This document shows, one piece after another, positions 26,301 through 33,158 of a stretch of 42,744 nucleotides of DNA. The stretch spans positions 1 to 42,744 of the forward strand of contig SCUS01000170.1 in NCBI GenBank assembly GCA_004297725.1, in the 5' to 3' direction. Position numbers and translations under genes: made by a program. This stretch comes from Myxococcaceae bacterium (lineage in GTDB: Bacteria > Myxococcota_A > Polyangia > Polyangiales > Ga0077539). Numbering within the stretch: position 1 is the first letter of the stretch; every line of letters begins with the position of its first letter. Below the pieces are notes generated by a model. It saw nothing but the letters and a program-made list of their open reading frames with translations. It made no database searches and was not told the DNA's origin.

Positions 26301-26649
26301 GTACGACCGCGAGGCCGTCGGCGGGGAGTCCTCGGTACGACCGAGAGGCCGTCGGCGGGGAGTCCCCGGTACGACCGCGAGGCCGTCGGCGACCAGAGCC
26401 AGACCCCAGCCCGTAAGGGCGGGGGTGCGACCTACCACGCTGCCAGTCGTCGTCCGGAAACGTGGTCGGCTTCCGGGCAGAGGCGGCGTCAGAATTCCGC
26501 GCTGGGAGGGCGTGGTAGGTCGCGCCCCCGCCCTTACGGGCTGGGGTCTGGCTCTGGTCGCCGACGGCCTCGCGGTCGTACCGGGGACTCCCCGCCGACG
26601 GCCTCTCGGTCGTACCGGGGACTCCTCGCCGACGGCCTCTCGGTCGTAC
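26301..26649. repeat. Large imperfect inverted repeat, two ~140-bp arms and a 69-bp loop
   Basis: The reverse complement of 26301-26440 matches 26510-26649 with only about four mismatches. The inner part of each arm holds GGTCGC[A/G]CCCCCGCCC then TTACGGGCTGGGGTCTGGC; the outer part holds copies of the 34-35 bp unit annotated separately. The loop (26441-26509) contains its own small inverted repeat CCGGAA/TTCCGG. No transposase lies nearby. The two arms differ in their outer ends: the right arm continues with more tandem units. Confidence 0.85.
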
Positions 26650-26800
26650 CGGGGACTCCTCGCCGACGGCCTCTCGGTCGTACCGTCGGACTCCCCGCCG
26701 ACGGCCTCTCGGTCGTACCGTCGGACTCCCCGCCGACGGCCTCGCGGTCGTACCGTCAGACTCCCCGCCGACGGCCTCTCGCTCGTACCGTCGGACTCCA
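26559..26800 (+). repeat. Seven tandem copies of a 34-35 bp GC-rich unit
   Basis: Units start at 26559, 26593, 26627, 26661, 26696, 26731 and 26766, each beginning CGCCGACGGCCT and containing CGGTCGTACC. The first four end in GGGGACTCC-type sequence (34 bp); the last three end in GTCGGACTCC-type sequence (35 bp). Units abut without spacers, which excludes a CRISPR array. Two to three inverted copies lie on the left arm (26301-26390). The array ends just before the sigma-factor promoter region. Confidence 0.88.
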
Positions 26801-26816
26801 CCCCGTAGGGCGCGCT

Positions 26817-26844
26817 GTAACCGTCTCTCCTCCGGCGGCGCACT
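26817..26844 (+). promoter_or_regulatory. Candidate ECF sigma-dependent promoter of the sigma/anti-sigma genes
   Basis: GTAACC (26817-26822), a 16-bp spacer, then CGCACT (26839-26844). The wider block GTAACCGT, 12 bp, GGCGCACT is matched at the same spacing upstream of the bufferin-like gene (28290-28317). It lies about 70 bp before the sigma-gene ATG, as expected for an autoregulated ECF sigma factor. Confidence 0.6.
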
Positions 26845-26912
26845 CCCTCCTGGTGTCTGCTCCGCTCCTCCACACCTTCGCGACCGGGCTTGCGGTACGT
26901 TCGCGCGCGCTC

Positions 26913-27485
26913 ATGGCCGCCGACGATCGCAACGACCCGCTGGAGGCGTGCATGGAAGCCTTCCTCCAGGGCGACGCGCGCGGGTTCGAGCGGCTCTACC
27001 GCCGCCTCGCACCACGGCTGCGAGGCTTCCTCCGCGGCCTCTGCGGCGACCCCCGGCTGGCCGACGACCTCACGCAGACGACCTTCCTCAAGGTGCACCA
27101 GGCCCGAGAGACCTACCGCGCCGGCGCTCCGGTGGAGCCCTGGGTCTTCGCCATCGCCCGCCGCACCTGGCTCGACCACCTCCGCTACCGCCGCCGCCGG
27201 CCGGAGGCCCTCAGCGACGACGGCCAGCTCCCCGAGGGGCCCTCCGAGGGAGGCTCCCCGCGAGGCTTCGAGTCGCTCTCCTCCGACGCCCTGGAGAAGC
27301 TCGAACGCAGCCTCGGGGAGCTCTCTCCCCCGCACCGCGAGGCCATCGTGCTGCTCAAGGTCGACGGGCTCTCGGTGGCCGAGGCCGCGGAGGTCGCCGG
27401 GGTGAGCGCCAGCAACCTCAAGGTGAGGGCGCACCGCGGCTACGAGGCGCTGCGCCGGGCGCTGGGCGTCGGGAGGACCCCATGA
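26913..27485 (+). CDS. ECF RNA polymerase sigma factor (SigF-like, bufferin-associated)
   Basis: This is a 190-residue ECF sigma factor. Region 2 includes FERLYRRLAPRLRGFLRG, then GDPRLADDLTQTTFLKVHQA and the W-V/F-IARRTWLDHLRYRRR segment. Region 4 is LSPPHREAIVLLKVDGLSVA, then EVAGVSASNLKVRAHRGYEALR. The ATG at 26913 gives the usual ECF length; an upstream ATG-less extension is not conserved-looking. Its stop overlaps the ATG of an anti-sigma gene (ATGA). In Caulobacter, a SigF-NrsF pair controls a DUF692/DUF2063 operon in response to copper and chromate. The same gene order here suggests that it drives the operon at 28372-30437. Confidence 0.92.
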   Translation: MAADDRNDPLEACMEAFLQGDARGFERLYRRLAPRLRGFLRGLCGDPRLADDLTQTTFLKVHQARETYRAGAPVEPWVFAIARRTWLDHLRYRRRRPEALSDDGQLPEGPSEGGSPRGFESLSSDALEKLERSLGELSPPHREAIVLLKVDGLSVAEAAEVAGVSASNLKVRAHRGYEALRRALGVGRTP

Positions 27486-28282
27486 GCGGCTGCGATCAGG
27501 TCGTCGACGCGCTCTCCGAGGCGAAGCCCCTCGACGCCTCGCTGGAGGCCCACGTCGCGGCCTGCGACGGCTGCCGGGCCATGGTCGCCGCCGACCGGGC
27601 GCTCGGCTCCCTGGCGGCCTCGGGCTCCGTCGAGGAGGAGGCCCTGCCGCCTGCGCTGAGCGAGGCCCTCCGTCGGGACCACAAACCCGTCTCTGCCTTC
27701 CGCCCCTGGCGACGCGCGCTCCCCTTCGCGGCGCTGGTCGTCGCGGTCGTGGCGGTGGGGCTGGCGGTGCTCCCTCGCCCCGACCTCGCGCACCAGCCCG
27801 TCGGGCGCATCGCCCTGGGCTTCGGGGCGGCGCTCTCCGGCCTCGCGATCGCGCTGACGCTGCTGCTTCACGGAGGGCGCAGCGGCCTCGGGCTCCCGGC
27901 GCGCCTCCGCTGGGTCTTCGTGGCCGTGGCGCTCGCGGGCTACGAGGCGATCAACGCAACGGTGACCGTCCCGGTGGAGGGATCGGTGCATCTCGAGGGC
28001 GCGGCGGCGAGCGCGGCGACGGTATGGTGCGCGGTGCACGGCGGGCTCCTCGCGGCGGTCGCCGGGGTGCTGGTGTTCCTCGGGGCGAGGCGGAGCGCGG
28101 TGGTGAGCCCGACGGCCGCCGGCGCCGTGGCGGGCCTCGCGGCGGGCTTCGCAGGAGCCCTCGCCCAGCACCTCCTCTGCCCGGTGATGGACATGGACCA
28201 CACCCTCTTCGCGCACCTCGCGCCGCCGGTGCTGGGAGCGCTGCTCGGTGCCTGGGCCGGACGCCGATGGCTGGCGCCCTGA
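27482..28282 (+). CDS. NrsF/DUF1109-like membrane anti-sigma factor with zinc-binding HxxxCxxC motif
   Basis: This is a 266-residue protein. The N-terminal cytoplasmic part carries HVAACDGC (H24, C28, C31), the zinc-associated anti-sigma motif. Six transmembrane segments follow (about 80-97, 108-126, 140-158, 175-195, 205-225 and 240-260). This layout and the C-terminal LCPVMDMDHTLFAHLAPP segment match NrsF/DUF1109-type anti-sigma factors. It should hold the sigma factor at the membrane until a signal, probably a metal or redox change, releases it. The start overlaps the sigma stop. Residues H201/C in HLLCP and MDMDH could form a sensing site; that is inference. Confidence 0.85.
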   Translation: MSGCDQVVDALSEAKPLDASLEAHVAACDGCRAMVAADRALGSLAASGSVEEEALPPALSEALRRDHKPVSAFRPWRRALPFAALVVAVVAVGLAVLPRPDLAHQPVGRIALGFGAALSGLAIALTLLLHGGRSGLGLPARLRWVFVAVALAGYEAINATVTVPVEGSVHLEGAAASAATVWCAVHGGLLAAVAGVLVFLGARRSAVVSPTAAGAVAGLAAGFAGALAQHLLCPVMDMDHTLFAHLAPPVLGALLGAWAGRRWLAP

Positions 28283-28289
28283 GAAGCTT

Positions 28290-28317
28290 GAAACCGTAGC
28301 CCCCCCACTGGCGTACT
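28290..28317 (+). promoter_or_regulatory. Candidate ECF sigma-dependent promoter of the bufferin operon
   Basis: GAAACC (28290-28295), a 16-bp spacer, then CGTACT (28312-28317). The block GAAACCGT, 12 bp, GGCGTACT matches the element before the sigma gene in all but two positions of its conserved ends. It lies 54 bp before the precursor ATG, within the 89-bp gap after the anti-sigma gene. Confidence 0.62.
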
Positions 28318-28371
28318 GTCGCCCCGACACGAGACGGGGGAGGCCCTGTCCCACGAAGGAGTCGATCGAAC

Positions 28372-28869
28372 ATGAACAACGAGATCCGAGCGAAGCTGTT
28401 GGTGATGGTGTCTGCCGCCCTCGGAGGCCTCGCGGCGCAGGGCTGCGCGAGCGCTCCCCCCGTGGCGGCCCAGACGACCACGGCCTGCGCCTGCCCCGGC
28501 CATCAGCCCGGCGGCCCCGGCCATCACCCCGGCGGCCCCGGCCATCAGGCCGGTGGCTGCGGCCAGGGTTGTCCCTGCGCTCAGGGCGGCGCCTGCGCTC
28601 ACGGCGGCGCCTGCGGCCACGGCGCTCCGCCTGCACCGGGCGCTCCCCCCGCTCCGGGCGCCGGCCAGGCCATGAGCTGCGGCCAGGCCGGTGGCTGCGG
28701 CGGGATGCACCATCCCCCGGCCCCTGGGACGGCCCCTGCGCCCGACGCCGCGCCCGCCGCGCCTGCTCCCGCGCCCGCCGCCACGACCCCCGCGCCTGCT
28801 CCCGCGCCTGCTCCCGCGCCCGCTCCCGCCACGACGCCTGCGCCCGCTCCGGCGCGCCGTCCCCGCTGA
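28372..28869 (+). CDS. Bufferin-like RiPP precursor: Cys/His/Gly-rich with Pro-Ala-rich tail (BufA-type)
   Basis: This 165-residue exported peptide is probably the substrate of the enzyme encoded 3 bp downstream. A hydrophobic N-terminal signal (about 8-24) is followed by a core with Cys 39, 41, 63, 67, 69, 75, 81, 103 and 109 (plus Cys25 at the signal end). The core has GGPGHHP-type repeats and CGQGCPCAQGGACAHGGACG. The last 50 residues are almost only Pro, Ala and Thr. In bufferins, MNIO enzymes convert core cysteines to thiooxazoles so that the peptide binds copper in the periplasm. This one is unlike the DUF2282 or EGKCG-repeat families in detail, with more His and the long tail, so the assignment rests on context and Cys pattern. 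AAGGAG at 28356-28361 serves the ATG. Cys25 could instead be a lipobox, but the residues before it fit poorly. Confidence 0.8.
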   Translation: MNNEIRAKLLVMVSAALGGLAAQGCASAPPVAAQTTTACACPGHQPGGPGHHPGGPGHQAGGCGQGCPCAQGGACAHGGACGHGAPPAPGAPPAPGAGQAMSCGQAGGCGGMHHPPAPGTAPAPDAAPAAPAPAPAATTPAPAPAPAPAPAPATTPAPAPARRPR

Positions 28870-28872
28870 GCG

Positions 28873-29697
28873 ATGGCGCGCGTCGAGGGCGTCGGGCTGG
28901 GGCTCCGCGCCCCGCTCTTCCGTGACCTGATGGAGCGGGCGCCCTCGACGCTGCGCTGGATCGAGGTCTCCCCGGAGAACCACATCGGCCGGGGCGGCTT
29001 CTTCGAGGCGATGCTCTCCGACGCCAGCGCCCGCTACCCCGCGGTGTCCCACGGGCTCAGCCTGGCGCTCGGCGACCGCGACCCTCCGCCTCGCGACTTC
29101 CTCCGCGCGCTGCGCGCCTTCCTCGAAGCGTTGAAGACCCCGTGGCACAGCGACCACCTGTGCTTCGGGGCGGTCGACGGCGCCCACCTCCACGACCTGC
29201 TCCCGCTGCCCTTTACCGAGGAGAGTATTCGCTCGGTGGTCGACCGGGTGCGCCTCCTCGAAGACGCCCTCGGGCTCCCCATCGCGGTGGAGAACATCTC
29301 CTGGTACGCGCACCCCGGCGTCGCGGAGATGGACGAGGCCGACTTCCTCAACGAGATCACCTCTCGCTGCGACGCTCGCCTGCTGCTCGACGTCAACAAC
29401 GCCTACGTCAACGCCCGCAACCACGGCACCGACGCGAGGGACTTCCTCCGCCGCGTGCCCGCCGACCGGGTGGTGCAGATCCACGTGGCGGGGCACTTCA
29501 CCGGCGCGGACGGCTTCCGCATCGACACCCACGGCGAGGCGGTCTGCGACGAGGTCTACGGGCTGCTCTCGCTCGCCCTCTCTCGCACCGGGCCGGTGCC
29601 GGTGCTGCTCGAGCGCGACAACGGCTTCCCCCCCTTCGAGGAGCTGTCCGCGGAGATCGACCGGCTCGACGCCATCGTGCGCGGAGCGGCCCAGTGA
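28873..29697 (+). CDS. bufB: MNIO-family (DUF692) multinuclear non-heme iron oxidase, BufB
   Basis: This is a 274-residue TIM-barrel enzyme. Metal-ligand motifs of the family are all visible: SPEN (33-36), SHGLSLAL (H60), WHSDHLCF (H92, H95), VENIS (E140), DVNNAYVN (D173, N175), QIHVAGH (H204, H208), DTHG (D218, H220) and LERDN (E247). Family members use two or three irons and O2 to oxidise cysteine side chains of a precursor peptide. The gene is 3 bp after the Cys-rich precursor and overlaps the DUF2063 partner gene (GTGA), the standard BufA-BufB-BufC order. The ATG at 28873 gives the expected length. Active-site residues appear intact. Confidence 0.95.
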   Translation: MARVEGVGLGLRAPLFRDLMERAPSTLRWIEVSPENHIGRGGFFEAMLSDASARYPAVSHGLSLALGDRDPPPRDFLRALRAFLEALKTPWHSDHLCFGAVDGAHLHDLLPLPFTEESIRSVVDRVRLLEDALGLPIAVENISWYAHPGVAEMDEADFLNEITSRCDARLLLDVNNAYVNARNHGTDARDFLRRVPADRVVQIHVAGHFTGADGFRIDTHGEAVCDEVYGLLSLALSRTGPVPVLLERDNGFPPFEELSAEIDRLDAIVRGAAQ

Positions 29698-30437
29698 GCG
29701 ACCTCACCGAGCAGCAGCGGGCCCTCGCGCGGGTGTGCCTCGGGGCGCGTCTCGACGAGGCCTCGCTCTCGACCCTCGGCGGCGACGCGCGTCGCTGGCA
29801 GGTCTACCGCGACCTGGTGCGGGGGCGCCTCTGGGCCGCGGTGATCGAGGGCCTCCCTCGCACCCTCGCGGCGGCCGGGGTCGAGCGCTTCGGCGGGTGG
29901 TTCACGGGCTTTCTGGAGGGCGCACCGCCGCGCACCCGCTACGTGCGCGAGGTGACCCCGGCCTTCGCCCGGTGGGTGAGAGCGACCGAGGGCGACGGGC
30001 TCTCGTCTCCGTCCGCGTCGCTCCCCGAGGCCCTCTCCCACGACCTCGCGGAGCACCACGTCGGGCTCTCCGACGCTCGCCTCGACCCCTCGCGCCTCGC
30101 CGACTTCTCGATGGACCTGCCCGCCGCGCTCGACCCCACGCACCGCCGGCTGCGCCTTCGCTGGGAGCTCGTCGACGGCGCGCTGGTCGAGCGCCCCCGC
30201 GCGCTGCTGCTGCACCGTCACGCGACGCTGCACACGGTGGAGACCCTGGAGCTCACCCCGATGGCGGCAGACGTGCTCGACGCCCTCGACGACGGGGTGA
30301 CGCCCGCGACCGGGGCCGTGCGCTCGGTGCTGTCGAGGCACGAGCTGTCGGCCGGAGCGGTCTTCCTCGAGAGCCTCGCCGGGCTGCTCGCCGAGCTGAT
30401 GGAGCGAGGGGTGCTCCTGGGCTCGCTGCGGGGCTGA
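29694..30437 (+). CDS. bufC: DUF2063 RiPP-recognition partner protein, BufC
   Basis: This is a 247-residue protein. The N-terminal DUF2063 domain (about 5-100: ALARVCLGARLDEASLSTLG, then YRDLVRGRLWAAVIEGLPRT, then FTGFLEGAPPRTRYVREVTP and FARWV) binds the MNIO enzyme in known systems. The C-terminal winged-helix/RRE-like part (about 150-247) is thought to bind the precursor leader or signal region. The GTG at 29694 overlaps the bufB stop, so the pair is translationally coupled. It is the last gene of the operon; 190 bp follow before mutS2, with a hairpin in them. Confidence 0.9.
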   Translation: MSDLTEQQRALARVCLGARLDEASLSTLGGDARRWQVYRDLVRGRLWAAVIEGLPRTLAAAGVERFGGWFTGFLEGAPPRTRYVREVTPAFARWVRATEGDGLSSPSASLPEALSHDLAEHHVGLSDARLDPSRLADFSMDLPAALDPTHRRLRLRWELVDGALVERPRALLLHRHATLHTVETLELTPMAADVLDALDDGVTPATGAVRSVLSRHELSAGAVFLESLAGLLAELMERGVLLGSLRG

Positions 30438-30499
30438 CCGGGCGGGCACCTTGCCGAAGCACCCGGGCCTTGCTACTCCCTCCGGCGCTCCGATCGACG

Positions 30500-30541
30500 C
30501 ACCGTAGGCGCCCCCCAGTCCTTGGCGGCCCTCCTACGGTG
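30500..30541 (+). terminator. Inverted repeat downstream of the bufferin operon (possible terminator)
   Basis: CACCGTAGG (30500-30508) and CCTACGGTG (30533-30541) are perfect 9-bp complementary arms with a 24-bp spacer. It lies 63 bp after bufC and 86 bp before mutS2. No T-run follows, so it may end transcription weakly or act as a regulatory site. Confidence 0.4.
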
Positions 30542-30627
30542 ATCACCCGCCACCTCACTCTTACCCATACCCGTAACCTGAGACGCCTCGACGCGGTGTA
30601 CCGCCGTCGTTGCACGAGAGACCGACG

Positions 30628-33039
30628 ATGCAACCGTCCACGAAATCCATCCACGACCTCGAATGGCCCGCGCTCACGGCGCAGCTCTCGTCGCGCTGCC
30701 AGAGCGTCCAGGCGCAGCTCAGGGCCCGCGACCTCGCGCCCTCGGAGACCCTCGACGAGGCCCGGGAGCGCATGCGCCGCACCGCCGAGGCGCTGCGCGC
30801 CAGCCGCGATGGAGACCCGATCCCGACCGGTCCGCTGCCCGACGTCACCGACGTGCTGCTGCGCATCGACCGCGTGGCCGAGGTGACCTCCCTGGAGCTT
30901 CACCAGCTCCGCGAGGCGATGCGCACGGCGCACACCCTCCGCCGCTGGTCGCAGGCCCGCCGCGCGACGCACCCGGCGCTCGCCGCCGCGCTCCACAGCG
31001 ACCCCGCGCTCGACCGGCTGCTCTCCACCCTCGACCTCGCGATCGACCCCGACGGCACCCTCGCCGACCGGGCCAGCGCCGACCTCGCCCGCTGCCGCCG
31101 GCAGGTGCACGACATGCGAGGGCGCGTGGTGCAGCGCCTCGAGGAGTTCATGGCGAAGTACGCCGCCGTGCTCCAGGACCGCTTCTACACCCTCCGCGAC
31201 GGCCGCTATGTGCTGCCGGTGCGCTCGGACTCGCACATCCGCGTGCCGGGCATCGTGCACGGCTCGTCGGGCTCGGGCGCGACGCTCTTCATCGAGCCCC
31301 GGCCCGTGGTGCTGCTGGGCAACCAGCTCAAGGTGCTCACCGCGGAGATGGAGCGCGAGGAGGCCCGGGTGCTGATGGAGCTGGCCGAGCGCTGCCGCTC
31401 GGAGATCGCCGGGCTGGAGGAGGCCCACGAGGCCTGCGTGGTGGCCGACCTGCTGGGCGGCATCGTGTCGCTGGCCAACGACCTCAAGGCCATCGCGGTG
31501 GAGCCCGAGTCCGAGCCGGTGCTCGACCTGCGGCGGGCGAGGCACCCGCTGCTGGCGCTCTCGACCGGGGGGGCGGTGCCCAACGACCTCGCGCTCCGGG
31601 CGGGGAGGGTGCTGGTGGTGTCGGGCCCCAACGCGGGCGGCAAGACCGTGGCGCTGAAGACCCTCGGACTCGCGGCGATGATGGTGCGCGCGGGCCTCGC
31701 GCTGCCGGTGCAGGAGGGCTCCCGGGTGGGCTGGTTCGACCCGGTGTTCTGCGACGTGGGCGATGACCAGTCGCTGGCGCGCAACCTGTCGACCTTCAGC
31801 GCGCACGTGAGCAACCTCGCGGTGGTGCTGCGCGGCGTGCGCCCAGGCGCCCTGGTGCTGCTCGACGAGCTCGCCGGAGGAACCGACCCGGAGGAGGGCT
31901 CGGCCCTCGCCGCCGCGGTGCTGGAGACGCTCGCGGCGCGCGGCGCGGCGGTGGCGGTGACCACCCACTACGAGCTCTTGAAGATCCTGGCGGTGCGCGA
32001 CGAGCGCTTCGTCAACGCCTCGGTGGGCTTCGACCTCGCGACCATGGCCCCGACCTTCGCGGTCACCATGGGCGTCCCCGGGGCGTCGAGCGCGCTGGCG
32101 GTCGCCCGTCGCTTCGGGGTTCCAGACGACGTGGTCGAGCGGGCGAGGGGGCTCCTCCCCGAGCACGCCGGGAGCCGCGAGGACGTGCTGCGACGGCTGC
32201 AGGACGAGGAGCGGGCGACCCGCCTGGCGCGCGCTGCGGCGGAGGACGAGTCGCGGGCCATCACGGCGCTGCGGGTCGAGCTCGAGGCCGAGAAGCACGC
32301 GCTTCGGGTGAAGGAGCGGGAGCGCCTCTCCCGCGAGGGCTCGGAGCTCGTGGGCCTGCTGCGCCGCGCTCGCGAAGAGCTGCGCGACGCGCAGGCGAAG
32401 CTGCGCCGCAAGAAGGTGGGCGAGGAGGACGTGCGCGAGGTCGAGCGGGCGGTCAACGAGGTGGCGAAGCTGGCCTCCATCGACGGCGCGCTGGGTCGGG
32501 GCCTGGAGGCGCTGAAGCCCGCCGGGGCGGGGCGTCGCAAGGTGCGCGAGGAGGAGCTTCGTCCTGGGATGAAGGTCTACGTCCCCAGGCTGGGCAACAC
32601 GGTGGAGGTGCTCGAGGCGCCGTCGCGGGGGCAGCTCCGCGTGGCGGCCGGGGCGCTGAAGCTGATGGTGGCCGTCGACGAGGTGCAGCTCGACGCGGGC
32701 GAGGAGTCGGGCGCGGCGGAGGTCGTCCGAGGGCGCGCTCCCTCCGCGGCGGCGAGCGAGGCGCCGGGAGAGCTGGAGCGGGTGCTGCGGCTGGAGTCCA
32801 ACACCTGCGACGTGCGCGGGCTGCGCGCCGACGACGCGCTGGGGATGGTGGACACCTTCCTCGACCGGGTGCTGGGCCAGGGGTCGACCACGGGCTACGT
32901 GCTGCACGGGCACGGCACCGGGGCGCTCAAGCTGGCGGTGCGAGAGCACCTCAAGCGATCGCCCTGGGTGCGCGCCTCGCGAGCGGCCGACCCGGAGGAT
33001 GGCGGCGACGCGTTCACGGCCTTCTGGCTGAAGGGCTGA
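30628..33039 (+). CDS. mutS2: Endonuclease MutS2
   Basis: This is an 803-residue protein with the full MutS2 layout. A core/lever domain with long helices is followed by the ATPase with Walker A GPNAGGKT (333-340) and Walker B VLLDELAGGTDPEEG. A MutS-type TTHY motif, a coiled coil (about 520-630) and the C-terminal Smr endonuclease domain (about 728-803: CDVRGLRADDAL, then HGHGTGALK) follow. MutS2 suppresses recombination and resolves collided ribosomes rather than repairing mismatches. The ATG at 30628 is preferred to a TTG six codons upstream. Confidence 0.94.
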   Translation: MQPSTKSIHDLEWPALTAQLSSRCQSVQAQLRARDLAPSETLDEARERMRRTAEALRASRDGDPIPTGPLPDVTDVLLRIDRVAEVTSLELHQLREAMRTAHTLRRWSQARRATHPALAAALHSDPALDRLLSTLDLAIDPDGTLADRASADLARCRRQVHDMRGRVVQRLEEFMAKYAAVLQDRFYTLRDGRYVLPVRSDSHIRVPGIVHGSSGSGATLFIEPRPVVLLGNQLKVLTAEMEREEARVLMELAERCRSEIAGLEEAHEACVVADLLGGIVSLANDLKAIAVEPESEPVLDLRRARHPLLALSTGGAVPNDLALRAGRVLVVSGPNAGGKTVALKTLGLAAMMVRAGLALPVQEGSRVGWFDPVFCDVGDDQSLARNLSTFSAHVSNLAVVLRGVRPGALVLLDELAGGTDPEEGSALAAAVLETLAARGAAVAVTTHYELLKILAVRDERFVNASVGFDLATMAPTFAVTMGVPGASSALAVARRFGVPDDVVERARGLLPEHAGSREDVLRRLQDEERATRLARAAAEDESRAITALRVELEAEKHALRVKERERLSREGSELVGLLRRAREELRDAQAKLRRKKVGEEDVREVERAVNEVAKLASIDGALGRGLEALKPAGAGRRKVREEELRPGMKVYVPRLGNTVEVLEAPSRGQLRVAAGALKLMVAVDEVQLDAGEESGAAEVVRGRAPSAAASEAPGELERVLRLESNTCDVRGLRADDALGMVDTFLDRVLGQGSTTGYVLHGHGTGALKLAVREHLKRSPWVRASRAADPEDGGDAFTAFWLKG

Positions 33040-33044
33040 GGATC

Positions 33045-33119
33045 ACCCCCGCCTCCACGCGCCGACCTGAGGGTCGGATAGGCGTGGATGTCATTGCTGT
33101 TCGAGAGCAATCCGGGGGT
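33045..33119 (+). ncRNA. Candidate structured RNA/DNA element, three-way-junction-like
   Basis: ACCCCCG (33045-33051) pairs perfectly with CGGGGGT (33113-33119). Inside are two stems. One is TCCACGC/GCGTGGA (33054-33060 with 33082-33088), enclosing CCGACC/GGTCGG with a four-base loop. The other is ATTGCT/AGCAAT (33093-33098 with 33106-33111), with a seven-base loop GTTCGAG. It starts 6 bp after the mutS2 stop and is compact (75 nt). It has no anticodon arm, so it is not a tRNA, and no clear T-tract. The structure is read directly from pairing; the function is unknown. Confidence 0.5.
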
Positions 33120-33158
33120 TTGACCCGACGCTGGAGCTCCCCTAGTTGGTGGAGGGCA

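Noticed and set aside
26559..26800. CRISPR array
   Set aside because: The 34-35 bp units abut with no spacers and there are no cas genes.
30573..30600. A third copy of the ECF promoter-like element before mutS2 (GTAACC)
   Set aside because: The second half-site at 16 bp is absent (GGTGTA instead of CGYACT), so the match is only 6 bp.
33045..33125. tRNA gene
   Set aside because: The acceptor-like stem and a T-arm-like hairpin are present, but there is no anticodon arm, no D-arm, and the T-loop pairing is wrong.
33120..33148. Sigma-70 promoter (TTGACC, 17 bp, TAGTTG) before the PI-PLC-like lipoprotein gene
   Set aside because: The -10 match is only 3 of 6; I could not support it beyond chance.
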